Below, one piece after another: positions 1 through 8,501 of a stretch of DNA of 64,000 bases. A program made the translations under genes and the position numbers. How positions within the stretch are numbered: the first letter of the stretch is position 1; the number at the start of each line of letters is the position of its first letter. A model generated the notes under the pieces. That model saw nothing but the letters and a program-made list of their open reading frames with translations. It had not been told where the DNA came from and ran no database searches. Location: contig UQNN01000001.1 in the NCBI GenBank assembly GCA_900542445.1, forward strand, positions 186,001-250,000, in the 5' to 3' direction. This stretch comes from an uncultured Eubacteriales bacterium (GTDB taxonomy: Bacteria; Bacillota; Clostridia; Christensenellales; Aristaeellaceae).

Positions 1-1215
1 TTCCTTCGCCTTGCGCGCGGCTTCGCGCACTTTGCAGGCGCGCAGCGCTTTTTCAACAATCGACTGCGCCACATCCTGATTTTTAAGGTTTTCAAGATAT
101 TCCGTCATCCGGGCGTAGACAAAAGCCTCCACCGCCGGGCGAACCTCCGTGTTGCCCAGCTTGCCCTTTGTCTGCCCCTCAAACTGCGGATTGCGCACGA
201 AGGTTGCCAACACCGCCGTGATGCCCTCGCGGAAATCTTCGCCCATCAGGTTGTTATCCTTTTCCTTGAGTGCGCCGACTTTGCGGGCGTAGTCGTTCAG
301 AGCGCGCGTAAAACCGGCCTTGAAGCCCATTTCATGGGTGCCTCCTTCAGCGGTCGGAATGTTGTTGACGTAGGAAAAGATACTCTCCGCATAATCGTCG
401 GTATGCTGAATCGCCAGACACACGCGCACATCGTCCTGCACGCCTTCAAGCATCAGCACATTTTCATACAGCGGGGTTTTATCACGGTTAATATAACGCA
501 CATAGTCGGACAACCCGCCCTCATACATGAAAACGGTTTTCTGCTTGTCCGGGTCTTTCTCCCGCTCGTCCACGAACGTGATGGAAAGCCCCTTATTCAG
601 ATACGCCAACTCACGCAAATGGCGGCGGACAATTTCCGCGTTGAATTTCGTTTCCTCAAACACGGTATCATCCGGCAGAAAGGTCACGCGCGTACCATGC
701 TTGCGCGTCGCGCTGATGCGTTCCAGCGGCGTGACTGCTCGGCCGGAGGCGATTTTCTTCTCTGCCGGATCGTAGTTGCTTTCAAACCGCATGCGGTAAT
801 GCCCGCCGCCGGTGCAGCTATCCACAACAAGCCATTTGCTCAGCGCGTTGACGACCGAAGCGCCCACGCCGTGCAGACCGCCGGAATAGGCATAATTCTG
901 ATGGTCGAACTTGCCGCCCGCATGCAGCTTGGTATAGATGACCTCTACGCCCGTAATGCCAAGCTCCGGATGAATATCCACCGGCACGCCGCGGCCGTCA
1001 TCCTCCACGGAGGCGCTGCCGTCCTTATGCAACTCAACGGAGATGCTCCTGGCGTAGCCGTTGGCCACCTCGTCAATCGCGTTATCCACGATTTCCCAGA
1101 GCAGGTGGTGCAGACCGCGGGAACCTGTGGAGCCGATGTACATACCCGGACGCATCCGAACCGCATCCAGCCCTTCAAGCACCTTGAGCATGCTGGCAGA
1201 GTAGGTTTTCGCCAT
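1..1215 (-). CDS. Type IIA topoisomerase subunit B (GyrB/ParE), C-terminal part outside window
   Basis: ATP-hydrolysing subunit of DNA gyrase or topoisomerase IV. The reading frame starts at ATG 1215 behind TAAGGAGGG and runs off the window edge after about 405 codons. GHKL ATPase motifs are visible: EIVDNAIDE (residues 41-49), DDGRGVP (72-78) and GGLHGVGAS (112-120). An EGGTHE segment near residue 290 and NPQFEGQTKGKLGN further on are typical of the transducer domain. The toprim domain is only partly present. The start, with GLHHLLWEIVDN, resembles the second (ParE-type) GyrB-like protein of Clostridia, but gyrase and topoisomerase IV cannot be separated safely here, so no symbol is given. 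A SigA-like promoter lies just upstream, and the gene diverges from the spoIIP operon. Confidence 0.93.
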   Translation of the reverse strand, partial: MAKTYSASMLKVLEGLDAVRMRPGMYIGSTGSRGLHHLLWEIVDNAIDEVANGYARSISVELHKDGSASVEDDGRGVPVDIHPELGITGVEVIYTKLHAGGKFDHQNYAYSGGLHGVGASVVNALSKWLVVDSCTGGGHYRMRFESNYDPAEKKIASGRAVTPLERISATRKHGTRVTFLPDDTVFEETKFNAEIVRRHLRELAYLNKGLSITFVDEREKDPDKQKTVFMYEGGLSDYVRYINRDKTPLYENVLMLEGVQDDVRVCLAIQHTDDYAESIFSYVNNIPTAEGGTHEMGFKAGFTRALNDYARKVGALKEKDNNLMGEDFREGITAVLATFVRNPQFEGQTKGKLGNTEVRPAVEAFVYARMTEYLENLKNQDVAQSIVEKALRACKVREAARKAKE

Positions 1216-1249
1216 GGATAAAGCCCTCCTTATAATCGTACAAGAGTAT

Positions 1250-1278
1250 ATTATATCGGATTTTTCCAGTTTTTGCAA
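1250..1278 (-). promoter_or_regulatory. SigA-type promoter of the gyrB/parE gene
   Basis: On the minus strand TTGCAA (1278-1273), a 17-bp spacer and a perfect TATAAT (1255-1250). The predicted transcript start is about 30 nt before the ATG at 1215. Confidence 0.75.
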
Positions 1279-1393
1279 TGCCCCGTTTAAAACTTACGCG
1301 TTCCCGCACAGGTTTCTACGCGTTTTAAGAGCATATTTTCGCCTGTTTCGGCGCAACCTGATGCCATGAAAACCGTATAAGGAGGGATGCACT

Positions 1394-2032
1394 GTGTCTT
1401 TGGGTATGATTCTCTTGGTGGTGCTGACGCTGCTCATTCTCTTTGGCGTTTTACAGCGCGTGCTGGATCGCATGGCGCTCACCGACAGGCAGGCGCTGTT
1501 TCTGGTAGCGCTGATTTTTGTGGGCGGATGGCTGCCCGATCTGCGTCTGGGCATGGTTTCGCTCAACATTGGAGGCGCGCTCGTCCCCTTCGGCGTGTGC
1601 GTATACCTGTTTTTTCATGCGGGCACGGGCAAAGAGCGCATTCGCTGCCTGATTGCCTCCGTGCTGGCAGCGGCTGTGATCTATGTCGTCAGTCTGTTTT
1701 TCCCCGCAGACCCCGTCACAATGCCGTTTGATCCGATGATTCTCTACGGCCTGTGCGGCGGCATCATCGCGTGGCTGATGGGGCGCTCGCGGCGCAGTGC
1801 GTTTATCGCAGGCGTACTCGGCGTGATTCTGGCCGACGCGGCAACGGGCGTGGTTAACTGGTCGCGCGGCATCAACCAGATGTTGTATCTGGGCGGCGCG
1901 GGCGCTCTGGACGCGGTCGTGCTTTCAGGCGTCACGGCGGTCATGCTCTGCGAACTGGCAGGCGAAATCGCAGAACGCATCGCGCGCGGCAGGACAAACG
2001 GCAGCACCCTACAAGGAGGTCAGCACGCATGA
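1394..2032 (+). CDS. DUF1614 family multi-pass membrane protein, SpoIIP partner gene
   Basis: Hydrophobic 212-residue protein with about six membrane segments, including an N-terminal helix at residues 2-20 with the sequence MILLVVLTLLILFGVLQRVLDRM. It matches the DUF1614 family of Clostridia, which is commonly encoded next to spoIIP. The start is GTG 1394, preceded by GGAGGG at 1381-1386. An ATG at 1387 is in another frame and too close to the ribosome-binding site. The end overlaps spoIIP by 4 bp, so the two are probably translationally coupled. The biochemical role is unknown. The context suggests a function in sporulation or the membrane around engulfment, which is an inference from position only. 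Confidence 0.8.
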   Translation: MSLGMILLVVLTLLILFGVLQRVLDRMALTDRQALFLVALIFVGGWLPDLRLGMVSLNIGGALVPFGVCVYLFFHAGTGKERIRCLIASVLAAAVIYVVSLFFPADPVTMPFDPMILYGLCGGIIAWLMGRSRRSAFIAGVLGVILADAATGVVNWSRGINQMLYLGGAGALDAVVLSGVTAVMLCELAGEIAERIARGRTNGSTLQGGQHA

Positions 2033-3204
2033 AAGAAAAGCTCTCCCGCTTCGCACTGTCCCTGATGCTTGCGCTTGCGCTGTATGCCGCATTTCTGCCG
2101 ACTGCCTCTGCGGACGATTTAACCGAATCGCTGCATGTCGCAGTAGACGGAACGGGCGCATATCTGTTTTCCATCAGCGGGGAAATCAGCGAAGGCGACG
2201 AATATATCAGTGCCGACAACATTCTCTACCGCATTGCAACGGTGCAGAACGGCAACGCCATCGCAGAAAAAATCGGTGAAGAAGCCATGCCGGATGTTTC
2301 GTGGCTGGAGGTCGGCGAAGCGCAGCCCGTCTTTGCGTCGGAAATCGCCGTGCCCGCTGCCAACACAAAGTCCGACGATTCCCGCAAGCTGATTGCAATG
2401 TACGTCACCCACAGCGACGAAAGCTATGTGCCCTCCGACGGAACGCAGAGCGTCAACGGGCAAGGCGGCATATACGATGTGGCGCGCGATTTCCGAGACG
2501 CTTTGCAGCAACAGGGGATCGACGTGATTCTCGACGAATCCACCCATCTGCCTCATGATTCCGGCGCGTATCGGCGGAGCAGGCAGACTGCCGAACGCCT
2601 TTTGCAGAAAGGGCCGGACGCGATTATCGACATTCATCGCGACGGCATTCCCGATCAGAACGAATACGCATGCAGCATCGACGGTGAAAACGCGTCGCGG
2701 GTTCGCCTGCTGGTGGGACGCGCCAATCAGAACAGCACGGTCAACCGGGAATTCGCCAAGCAGATCAAAGCCGTGGCAGACAAACAATATCCCGGTTTGG
2801 TAAAGGATATTTTCATCGGCAAGGGCACCTATAACCAGGATCTTGCGCCGCACGCCATTCTGCTTGAGTTCGGCACGCACACCATCAGCAAAGAACGCGT
2901 GCTCAACTCGACGGAAATGATGGCAAAAGTCGTTTCCAACACGCTGTACGGCCCGCAAACCGGAAGCGCAACCTCGGAAAAAAGCGCAAAAGGCACATCC
3001 GACATACAAAAATCCGCTGCAAAAGACGACAAAGGCGTTTCCGGCGGCGTGATCTTCCTGATTGTAGCCGTCGTCGCGGGCGTGCTCATCTTTGCGCTGG
3101 CCCAGACGGGCGGCGGCAAGGCGATGGGCGAAAAAATCGGGCGAAACATTAGCGAAATGACGGGCGGCCTTTTCGGCAGAAAACCAAAGGATGGAAACGG
3201 ATAA
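2029..3204 (+). CDS. spoIIP: Stage II sporulation protein P (peptidoglycan amidase)
   Basis: SpoIIP is the cell-wall amidase/endopeptidase that works with SpoIID and SpoIIM during forespore engulfment. The 391-residue product has an N-terminal hydrophobic segment (residues 8-26) ending in a possible ASA-DD cleavage site. The SpoIIP amidase domain spans about residues 125-310, with YVTHSDESYVP, DESTHLPHD, IIDIHRDGIP and a C-terminal LLEFGTH. Zinc-binding His and Asp residues are expected in these motifs. A second hydrophobic helix (about 341-358) and a basic tail follow, which is not in every family member and could anchor the protein at both ends. The gene overlaps the DUF1614 gene by ATGA and is preceded by AAGGAGG. 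Confidence 0.93.
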   Translation: MKEKLSRFALSLMLALALYAAFLPTASADDLTESLHVAVDGTGAYLFSISGEISEGDEYISADNILYRIATVQNGNAIAEKIGEEAMPDVSWLEVGEAQPVFASEIAVPAANTKSDDSRKLIAMYVTHSDESYVPSDGTQSVNGQGGIYDVARDFRDALQQQGIDVILDESTHLPHDSGAYRRSRQTAERLLQKGPDAIIDIHRDGIPDQNEYACSIDGENASRVRLLVGRANQNSTVNREFAKQIKAVADKQYPGLVKDIFIGKGTYNQDLAPHAILLEFGTHTISKERVLNSTEMMAKVVSNTLYGPQTGSATSEKSAKGTSDIQKSAAKDDKGVSGGVIFLIVAVVAGVLIFALAQTGGGKAMGEKIGRNISEMTGGLFGRKPKDGNG

Positions 3205-3269
3205 CGTTCACTTTTATTTTACAGCGCGGCGGCTTTTCGGCTCGTCGTGCGTTTTTTATAGGCAAACGC

Positions 3270-3298
3270 TTGACTTTGCCGCCGAAATCGGCCATAAT
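3270..3298 (+). promoter_or_regulatory. SigA-type promoter of the DUF512-der-plsY operon
   Basis: TTGACT (3270-3275), 17-bp spacer, CATAAT (3293-3298). It sits in the only gap between spoIIP and the DUF512 gene, about 38 nt before the ATG at 3337, and separates a housekeeping operon from the sporulation genes. Confidence 0.75.
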
Positions 3299-3336
3299 AT
3301 GTTGGGTTATTTTGAAAAAGAAGGTGTTTCGTTTCC

Positions 3337-4644
3337 ATGCCCCAGCGTATTGTTCGCGTTCATCCCGGTTCGCTTGCCGCGCGCAGCGGCATCCGTGAAG
3401 GGGAAACGCTCGTTTCCATCAATCGAACGCCGGTGCTCGATCTGGTCGATTATCAATATCTCACCGCGCGTCCATCGCTGGAAATGCTGCTGGAGGATGA
3501 TAACGGACAATCGCGCACCGTGCATATCCACAAGCTCATCGAAGAACCGCTTGGATTAACGCTTGAATCCTCGCTGATGAGCTGCCCGAAAACCTGCGCA
3601 AACCACTGCATGTTTTGCTTCATCGAGCAGATGCCGCCAGGCATGCGTCCTAGCCTTTATGTGCGCGACGACGACTGGCGGCTTTCGCTGATGGCAGGCA
3701 ACTTTGTGACGCTGACCAACCTGCCGCCGCAGGAGATGGATCGCATGATCGAGCGTCACGCCAGCCCGCTCTACATCTCAGTGCAGACGACAAACGGCGA
3801 ACTGCGCAAAAAAATGCTGCATCACATTCATGCCGACCGCATCATGGAGCATCTCCGCCGCTTTGCCGCCCATGACATGAGCTTCCACTGTCAGGTGGTG
3901 CTCTGTCCCGGCATCAACGACGGGCCGGAACTGGAACGGACAATGCACGACCTGGCTTCCCTTGCGCCGCATGCGTTGACCGTAGCGCTGGTTCCGGTCG
4001 GACTGACCAAATATCGTGAGCATCTGTACCCGCTCCGGCCATACACACAGGCAGAAGCGGAGCAGGTCATTCAGCAGGCAGAAGCGTTTCAAAAGGAAAT
4101 GCTTGCCCTGCACGGCACGCGGTTTGTTTTCCCTTCTGACGAGTTTTATCAGATCGCAAAGCATCCGCTGCCAGACGTGGACAGCTACGAGGATTTTCCG
4201 CAGTTTGAAAACGGCGTCGGTCTGCTCTGCCGTCTGAAAGACGAATATGAAACCGCCGTCCGGCTTGATCCAGACGAAGGTCAGGCGGAAAAGCGAAAGG
4301 TCATCATGGCCTGCGGCACATCAGTCGCGCCGTTTTTGCAGGAACTCATTACTGCGCACCCGGTCAGTGGCGTAGAAATCCAAATCAAACCCATCATCAA
4401 CTACTTTTTCGGCAAAACCGTCACTGTGTCCGGCCTGATTACCGGGCAGGATCTGGTGGCGCAGCTCAAAGGCGAGAAAGCAGATGAAATACTCATCACC
4501 GAAAGCATGCTTCGTCAGGGAGAGGACATCTTTCTGGACGACATGACGCTTGAACAGGCGCAGCAGCAACTCGGCATCCGCATCACCCCCGTCCCGGACG
4601 ACGGCGCGGACTTGCTCTATGCCCTGCGCGGAACGGAGGAATAA
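3337..4644 (+). CDS. DUF512 protein: PDZ-like domain plus radical-SAM-like iron-sulfur core
   Basis: 435 residues. An N-terminal PDZ-like segment (about 1-75, with VHPGSLAARSGIREGETLVSIN) is followed by a cysteine-rich stretch, SCPKTCANHCMFCFIEQMP, near residues 82-100. This suggests a 4Fe-4S cluster of radical SAM type. The C-terminal part is the DUF512 domain. Members of this family are usually encoded just upstream of der and plsY in Clostridia, exactly as here; the gene ends 2 nt before der. The reaction is unknown. Start ATG 3337 is preceded by AAGAAGG. Confidence 0.9.
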   Translation: MPQRIVRVHPGSLAARSGIREGETLVSINRTPVLDLVDYQYLTARPSLEMLLEDDNGQSRTVHIHKLIEEPLGLTLESSLMSCPKTCANHCMFCFIEQMPPGMRPSLYVRDDDWRLSLMAGNFVTLTNLPPQEMDRMIERHASPLYISVQTTNGELRKKMLHHIHADRIMEHLRRFAAHDMSFHCQVVLCPGINDGPELERTMHDLASLAPHALTVALVPVGLTKYREHLYPLRPYTQAEAEQVIQQAEAFQKEMLALHGTRFVFPSDEFYQIAKHPLPDVDSYEDFPQFENGVGLLCRLKDEYETAVRLDPDEGQAEKRKVIMACGTSVAPFLQELITAHPVSGVEIQIKPIINYFFGKTVTVSGLITGQDLVAQLKGEKADEILITESMLRQGEDIFLDDMTLEQAQQQLGIRITPVPDDGADLLYALRGTEE

Positions 4645-4646
4645 CC

Positions 4647-5987
4647 ATGGCCAAACCCCTTGTCGCGGTCGTCGGCCGCCCGAATGTAGGCAAATCGACC
4701 TTCTTTAACAAAATTGCAGGCCGCCGCATTTCCATTGTGGAGGATACGCCCGGCGTAACCCGCGACCGCATTTATGCAGACTGCGAATGGCTCAATTACA
4801 AATTTACGCTGATCGACACCGGTGGAATCGAACCGAAAACAGACGATATTCTGCTCAAGCAGATGCGCCGTCAAGCCGAAATCGCGATCGACACCTGCGA
4901 CGTCATCCTCTTTTTCACCGATGGCCGCACCGGCATGACTGCCGACGACGAAGACGTGGCCACGATGCTGCGCAAAAGCCGTAAGCCCGTTATTCTGGTG
5001 GTCAACAAGGTCGATCATCAGGGCATGAACGACAACATCTATGATTTCTATGCGCTCGGTTTGGGCGATCCCTTCCCCATTTCCGCGACGAACATGCTCG
5101 GCCTGGGCGATCTGCTGGACGAAATGGTCAAGCATTTCCCGAAAGACGAACAAGTCGAGGACGAGGAAGAGCACACCATTCAGATTGCCGTGGTGGGACG
5201 CCCGAACGTCGGCAAATCCAGCCTCGTCAACCGCATTCTCGGCCAGGAACGCTCGATGGTTTCCGGCATTGCTGGCACGACGCGCGACGCGATCGACACG
5301 GCGTTTGCGCGCGACGGCCAGCGTTACAACATCATCGACACCGCAGGCATCCGCCGCAAGCGCGCCATCGAGGAGGAATCCATCGAGCGTTACAGCATCG
5401 TGCGCGCGCTGGCCGCCGTCCGCCGCTGCGATGTGGCGCTCATCGTCATCAATGCGGAAGACGGCGTAACCGAGCAGGATACAAAGGTCGCCGGTTATGT
5501 ACACGACGAAGGCAAAGCTGCTATCATCGTCGTCAACAAGTGGGACGCACTGGAAAAGGATACCAACACGATGGAAACCTTCCGCAAGAAGATTATCGAG
5601 GATCTCAAATTCATGGACTATGCGCCGGTGCTCTTTATTTCCGCGCTGACAGGTCAGCGCGTACCGAAGGTGCTGGAAAGCGTTCGCGAGGTCTACGGTC
5701 AGACCTCCCGCCGCATCACAACCGGTCTGCTCAACGACATTCTGGCCGACGCAACCACCGCGCTCCAGCCGCCGTATATCAGCGGCCGTCGGCTCAAGAT
5801 TTATTACGCAACGCAGCAGAGCGTCTGCCCGCCGACATTCGTGCTGTTTGTCAACGACGAAAAACTGATGCACTTCGCCTATCAGCGCTATTTGGAAAAC
5901 CAGTTCCGCAAATCCTTCGGTTTTGAGGGCACGCCGATCCGTTTCATCCTCCGCAATAAAAATCAAAAGGGAGATGACGTGAAATGA
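4647..5987 (+). CDS. der: Ribosome assembly GTPase Der (EngA)
   Basis: Essential tandem GTPase that acts in maturation of the 50S ribosomal subunit. Two G domains are evident: GRPNVGKST near residue 10 with NKVD near 118, and GRPNVGKSS near 186 with NKWD near 297. Each has its DTxG switch motif (DTGGI and DTAGI). A C-terminal KH-like domain of about 90 residues closes the protein. The length of 446 residues is normal for Der. The gene sits between the DUF512 gene and plsY and overlaps plsY by 4 bp. Confidence 0.98.
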   Translation: MAKPLVAVVGRPNVGKSTFFNKIAGRRISIVEDTPGVTRDRIYADCEWLNYKFTLIDTGGIEPKTDDILLKQMRRQAEIAIDTCDVILFFTDGRTGMTADDEDVATMLRKSRKPVILVVNKVDHQGMNDNIYDFYALGLGDPFPISATNMLGLGDLLDEMVKHFPKDEQVEDEEEHTIQIAVVGRPNVGKSSLVNRILGQERSMVSGIAGTTRDAIDTAFARDGQRYNIIDTAGIRRKRAIEEESIERYSIVRALAAVRRCDVALIVINAEDGVTEQDTKVAGYVHDEGKAAIIVVNKWDALEKDTNTMETFRKKIIEDLKFMDYAPVLFISALTGQRVPKVLESVREVYGQTSRRITTGLLNDILADATTALQPPYISGRRLKIYYATQQSVCPPTFVLFVNDEKLMHFAYQRYLENQFRKSFGFEGTPIRFILRNKNQKGDDVK

Positions 5988-6604
5988 GCGAAAACGTCAA
6001 GCTGGTTCTGACGCTTATCATCGGCTACCTGCTGGGCAGCATCTCCACGGGCGTGATCGTTTCCCGCGTGTTCGGGCACAAGGACATCCGAAGCGAGGGC
6101 AGCGGCAATTCGGGCACGACAAACATGCTGCGCGTGATGGGTAAAAAATACGCTCTGCTGACGTTCGCGGGCGATCTGTTCAAGGGCATTGCCGCCGTGC
6201 TGATCGGCAAAGCATGGCTCGGCACGCAGGCAGGCGAAATTGTCGGCGCGTTCGGCGCAATTCTGGGCCACAACTTTCCGCTTTACTTTGGTTTCAAGGG
6301 CGGCAAGGGCATTGCGACGAGCTTCGGCTGTCTGTTGGTCGTTTTCCCGGTGCAGACGCTGTGCGCATTTGGCGTATTTCTGCTTCTTGTGGCGGCAACG
6401 CGCTATGTTTCCGCCGGTTCGCTGGGCGCAGCAGTCACGCTGCCGTTCTTCATCATGTTTACCACGCCGTGCGATCCGGTGATCTGGGGTTCGATCATCG
6501 CCATCTGCCTGCTGGCCATCTGGCGGCATGCGCCGAACATCAGGCGGTTAATGAATCACACGGAGAGCAAAATCAATCTAGGCAAAGGCAAAAAAGCGGT
6601 CTAA
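5984..6604 (+). CDS. plsY: Acyl-phosphate:glycerol-3-phosphate acyltransferase PlsY
   Basis: Integral membrane enzyme that makes lysophosphatidic acid from acyl-phosphate and glycerol-3-phosphate, the first step of phospholipid synthesis. The 206-residue protein has several membrane helices. The conserved PlsY loops are present: SGNSGTTNMLRVMGK near residues 38-52 and GHNFPLYFGFKGGKGIATS near 92-110. It is the last gene of the operon, its start overlaps the der stop codon, and an intrinsic terminator follows at 6631. Confidence 0.97.
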   Translation: MSENVKLVLTLIIGYLLGSISTGVIVSRVFGHKDIRSEGSGNSGTTNMLRVMGKKYALLTFAGDLFKGIAAVLIGKAWLGTQAGEIVGAFGAILGHNFPLYFGFKGGKGIATSFGCLLVVFPVQTLCAFGVFLLLVAATRYVSAGSLGAAVTLPFFIMFTTPCDPVIWGSIIAICLLAIWRHAPNIRRLMNHTESKINLGKGKKAV

Positions 6605-6630
6605 GGCCGAATTGCGTAAATAAGCGTAGC

Positions 6631-6666
6631 AAAAAGGAGCGAATCCTCACGGTCCGCTCCTTTTTG
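6631..6666. terminator. Bidirectional intrinsic terminator between plsY and the LysM gene
   Basis: AAAAAGGAGCG (6631-6641) pairs with CGCTCCTTTTT (6655-6665). T or A tracts flank both sides, so it can end plsY on + and the LysM gene on -. Confidence 0.85.
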
Positions 6667-6675
6667 TTATGTAAA

Positions 6676-7296
6676 TCAGGTTTCCTGTTCTTCCGTGTTT
6701 TCCTCGGTTACGCGCCGCCTTGTCGGCAGACAGATCACCTGCCCGCTCACAAAATCGCTGGGCAGCAGATTGGGATTAAGCCGCAGCAGCTGTTCAACAT
6801 TCGTGCCATTGCGTTCGGCGATCTCATCCAGCGTGTCGCCTTCCTGCAAGCGGTAAACCGGCCCGCCGTTTTCGCAGAGCCCTCTGTCTCCGCTGGGCGG
6901 CACACACAGCACATCGCCCGGCCGAAGCGCCGTCAGCCGGATATCCTCGTTATACTCCCGAAGCGCCCGGAGAGAAACGTTGGAAGAAAGCATGACATCC
7001 ACAACGCTCTGCCCCTGCTGCACGGTGTACGCAGAAGAACCCACCGGGCAGGAACGCCCCTCGCCCACCGGCACGCAGAGGATATCGCCCACCAGTAGAT
7101 GCCCCGCCGCGATATTCGGGTTGGCATTCATCAGGGCGCGCACGCTGATGCCAAACTTGCGGGCAATCAGATAAAAACTATCGCCGCGCTGCACGCGGTA
7201 GGTTTCGCTGCCCGCCGGGCATGCGCCGGTATCCGGCTCAAGCGCCGTCTGGTTAATCAGCTCGTTTTCCGTCATGGTTGCGTTGATTTGATCCAT
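6676..7296 (-). CDS. Triple-LysM-domain protein
   Basis: 206 residues with three LysM repeats: YRVQRGDSFYLIARKFGI (from about 33), YTVQQGQSVVDVMLSSNV (from about 88) and YRLQEGDTLDEIAERNGT (from about 148). Each repeat ends in a (D/V)(I/V)xC(V/L)P motif, and each is preceded by another Cys, giving six paired cysteines. No signal peptide or membrane helix is visible, so the protein is either cytoplasmic in the mother cell and recruited to the spore surface, or exported by another route. LysM domains bind N-acetylglucosamine polymers such as peptidoglycan. A spore-coat role is plausible in this spore former but is an inference. Start ATG 7296 is preceded by AAAGGGGC. Confidence 0.85.
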   Translation of the reverse strand: MDQINATMTENELINQTALEPDTGACPAGSETYRVQRGDSFYLIARKFGISVRALMNANPNIAAGHLLVGDILCVPVGEGRSCPVGSSAYTVQQGQSVVDVMLSSNVSLRALREYNEDIRLTALRPGDVLCVPPSGDRGLCENGGPVYRLQEGDTLDEIAERNGTNVEQLLRLNPNLLPSDFVSGQVICLPTRRRVTEENTEEQET

Positions 7297-7362
7297 AAAA
7301 GAACAGCCCCTTTCGACGTTCTGCTAAAAGCCTATGCGTCAAGGAGCTGTTTGTGCATGAAA

Positions 7363-7923
7363 TCAGCCGAGAACCGTGCCATCCGGGTTAAAAAGCGGCA
7401 GCTTTTCTAGATAAATGATATCCTCGCGCTCCTGCGCGTCGCCCTCCGCCAGAATCGCCATGCGGCCGCAGATATTGCCGCCCGCCTTCTCGACCAGCTT
7501 TTCCAGCGCGGTCAGAGATTCGCCGGTGGAAATGACATCGTCCACAATCAGGATACGCTTGCCCTTCATGAGCGCCGCATCTTCGCCGTCAATATAGAGC
7601 TTCTGTACATGGTCAGTGGTGATGGAGCGCACCTCCACGCCGATGACATCCTTCATATAGAGCTTGACGCCTTTGCGTGCAAGCATCCACTTTTTGCATC
7701 CCAGCTGACGCGCCATTTCATAAGCAAGCGGGATGCCCTTGCTTTCCGCCGTGATGAGATAATCAAACTCCGGCGCTTTTTTGAGCAGCTCGGTCGCGCA
7801 TGCCTGCGTCAACTCGCAGTCGCCAAAAATCACAAATGCGCCAATGGAAAGCTTGTCGTTCAGCGGGCAAATAGGCAGATCACGCTCACAGCCAGCAATT
7901 GTCATATGATAGTGCGTATTCAT
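7363..7923 (-). CDS. Purine-type phosphoribosyltransferase family protein
   Basis: 186 residues of the PRPP-dependent phosphoribosyltransferase fold. The PRPP-binding signature RILIVDDVISTGESL lies near residues 125-139, and the hood and flexible-loop region (DYLITAESKGIPLAYEMARQL) precedes it. It resembles adenine or xanthine phosphoribosyltransferases but is not a close enough match to assign the base. The start is set at ATG 7923, which has AGAAAGAAGG upstream; the frame continues further upstream without a ribosome-binding site. A strong promoter lies 60 bp upstream. Confidence 0.85.
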   Translation of the reverse strand: MNTHYHMTIAGCERDLPICPLNDKLSIGAFVIFGDCELTQACATELLKKAPEFDYLITAESKGIPLAYEMARQLGCKKWMLARKGVKLYMKDVIGVEVRSITTDHVQKLYIDGEDAALMKGKRILIVDDVISTGESLTALEKLVEKAGGNICGRMAILAEGDAQEREDIIYLEKLPLFNPDGTVLG

Positions 7924-7979
7924 GAAGTAGAACCTTCTTTCTTGCCACCGGGAAAAACGGGGCAATAATCATCATTTTT

Positions 7980-8007
7980 ATTATACGCTGATTTCTTTTT
8001 TTGTCAA
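7980..8007 (-). promoter_or_regulatory. SigA-type promoter of the phosphoribosyltransferase gene
   Basis: Perfect TTGACA (8007-8002) and perfect TATAAT (7985-7980) separated by 16 bp, read on the minus strand. Confidence 0.8.
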
Positions 8008-8367
8008 TGAATGTGTCTGCCATTTTTCCTGTTTTTATGCCACAATTTTGCGTTTTTGTGTAAAAACGAAACAAAAACAACATTTTGGTGTTTCGGCAAG
8101 AACAAAATCGGAATATTTAAAGAATTCCAAATTCTATCATTCGGCTTTTCTTTTTTTCCCTCACATTGCTGCTTTTCCGAATAAACAGTGCCCCTGCAAG
8201 TTTGCGTCTCTTCGTCTTCCGCGTATTCCACGCTTTTAAACATAATTGGATAACCATTCCGTAGAAAGCTGTCATTTTTTTGCACGAACCTACATGTTTT
8301 ATCCTTTCTCTGCCAAACGCCTAACGTTCGCACGCAAGATATTTTCTTTTTTTAAGCTCTGCCGCCC
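8008..8367. other. AT-rich gap with no recognised gene
   Basis: About 360 bp between two divergent promoters, clearly richer in A/T than the neighbouring genes. Short inverted repeats occur (for example around 8110-8135) but no convincing ribosome-binding site, RNA fold or terminator was found. Confidence 0.5.
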
Positions 8368-8397
8368 TTGACGTTTCCCCCGCTTTCATGATAAGAT
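8368..8397 (+). promoter_or_regulatory. Putative promoter of the nrdDG-dut operon
   Basis: TTGACG (8368-8373), 18-bp spacer, TAAGAT (8392-8397) with a TG one base upstream (extended -10). Two NrdR-like boxes follow immediately downstream. Confidence 0.55.
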
Positions 8398-8414
8398 GGA
8401 ACCCGATAGCGAAA

Positions 8415-8460
8415 ACTAAATATTGTGTCTCACAATCGATCAACTAACTATATATTGTGG
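8415..8460 (+). promoter_or_regulatory. Paired NrdR-box operators
   Basis: Two near-identical 14-bp sequences, ACTAAATATTGTGT (8415-8428) and ACTATATATTGTGG (8447-8460), begin exactly 32 bp apart, about three helical turns. This is the arrangement known for NrdR boxes, which the ATP/dATP-sensing repressor NrdR binds to control ribonucleotide reductase genes. They lie just after the predicted promoter and before nrdD. nrdR itself is not in the window. Confidence 0.75.
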
Positions 8461-8501
8461 TTCCAGTGTCACATCATATCAAGAGAGGAACGTGTGTGGA
8501 G

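Noticed and set aside
334..1221. A 295-codon + strand ORF over the gyrB/parE gene
   Set aside because: It is antisense to a strongly conserved topoisomerase frame.
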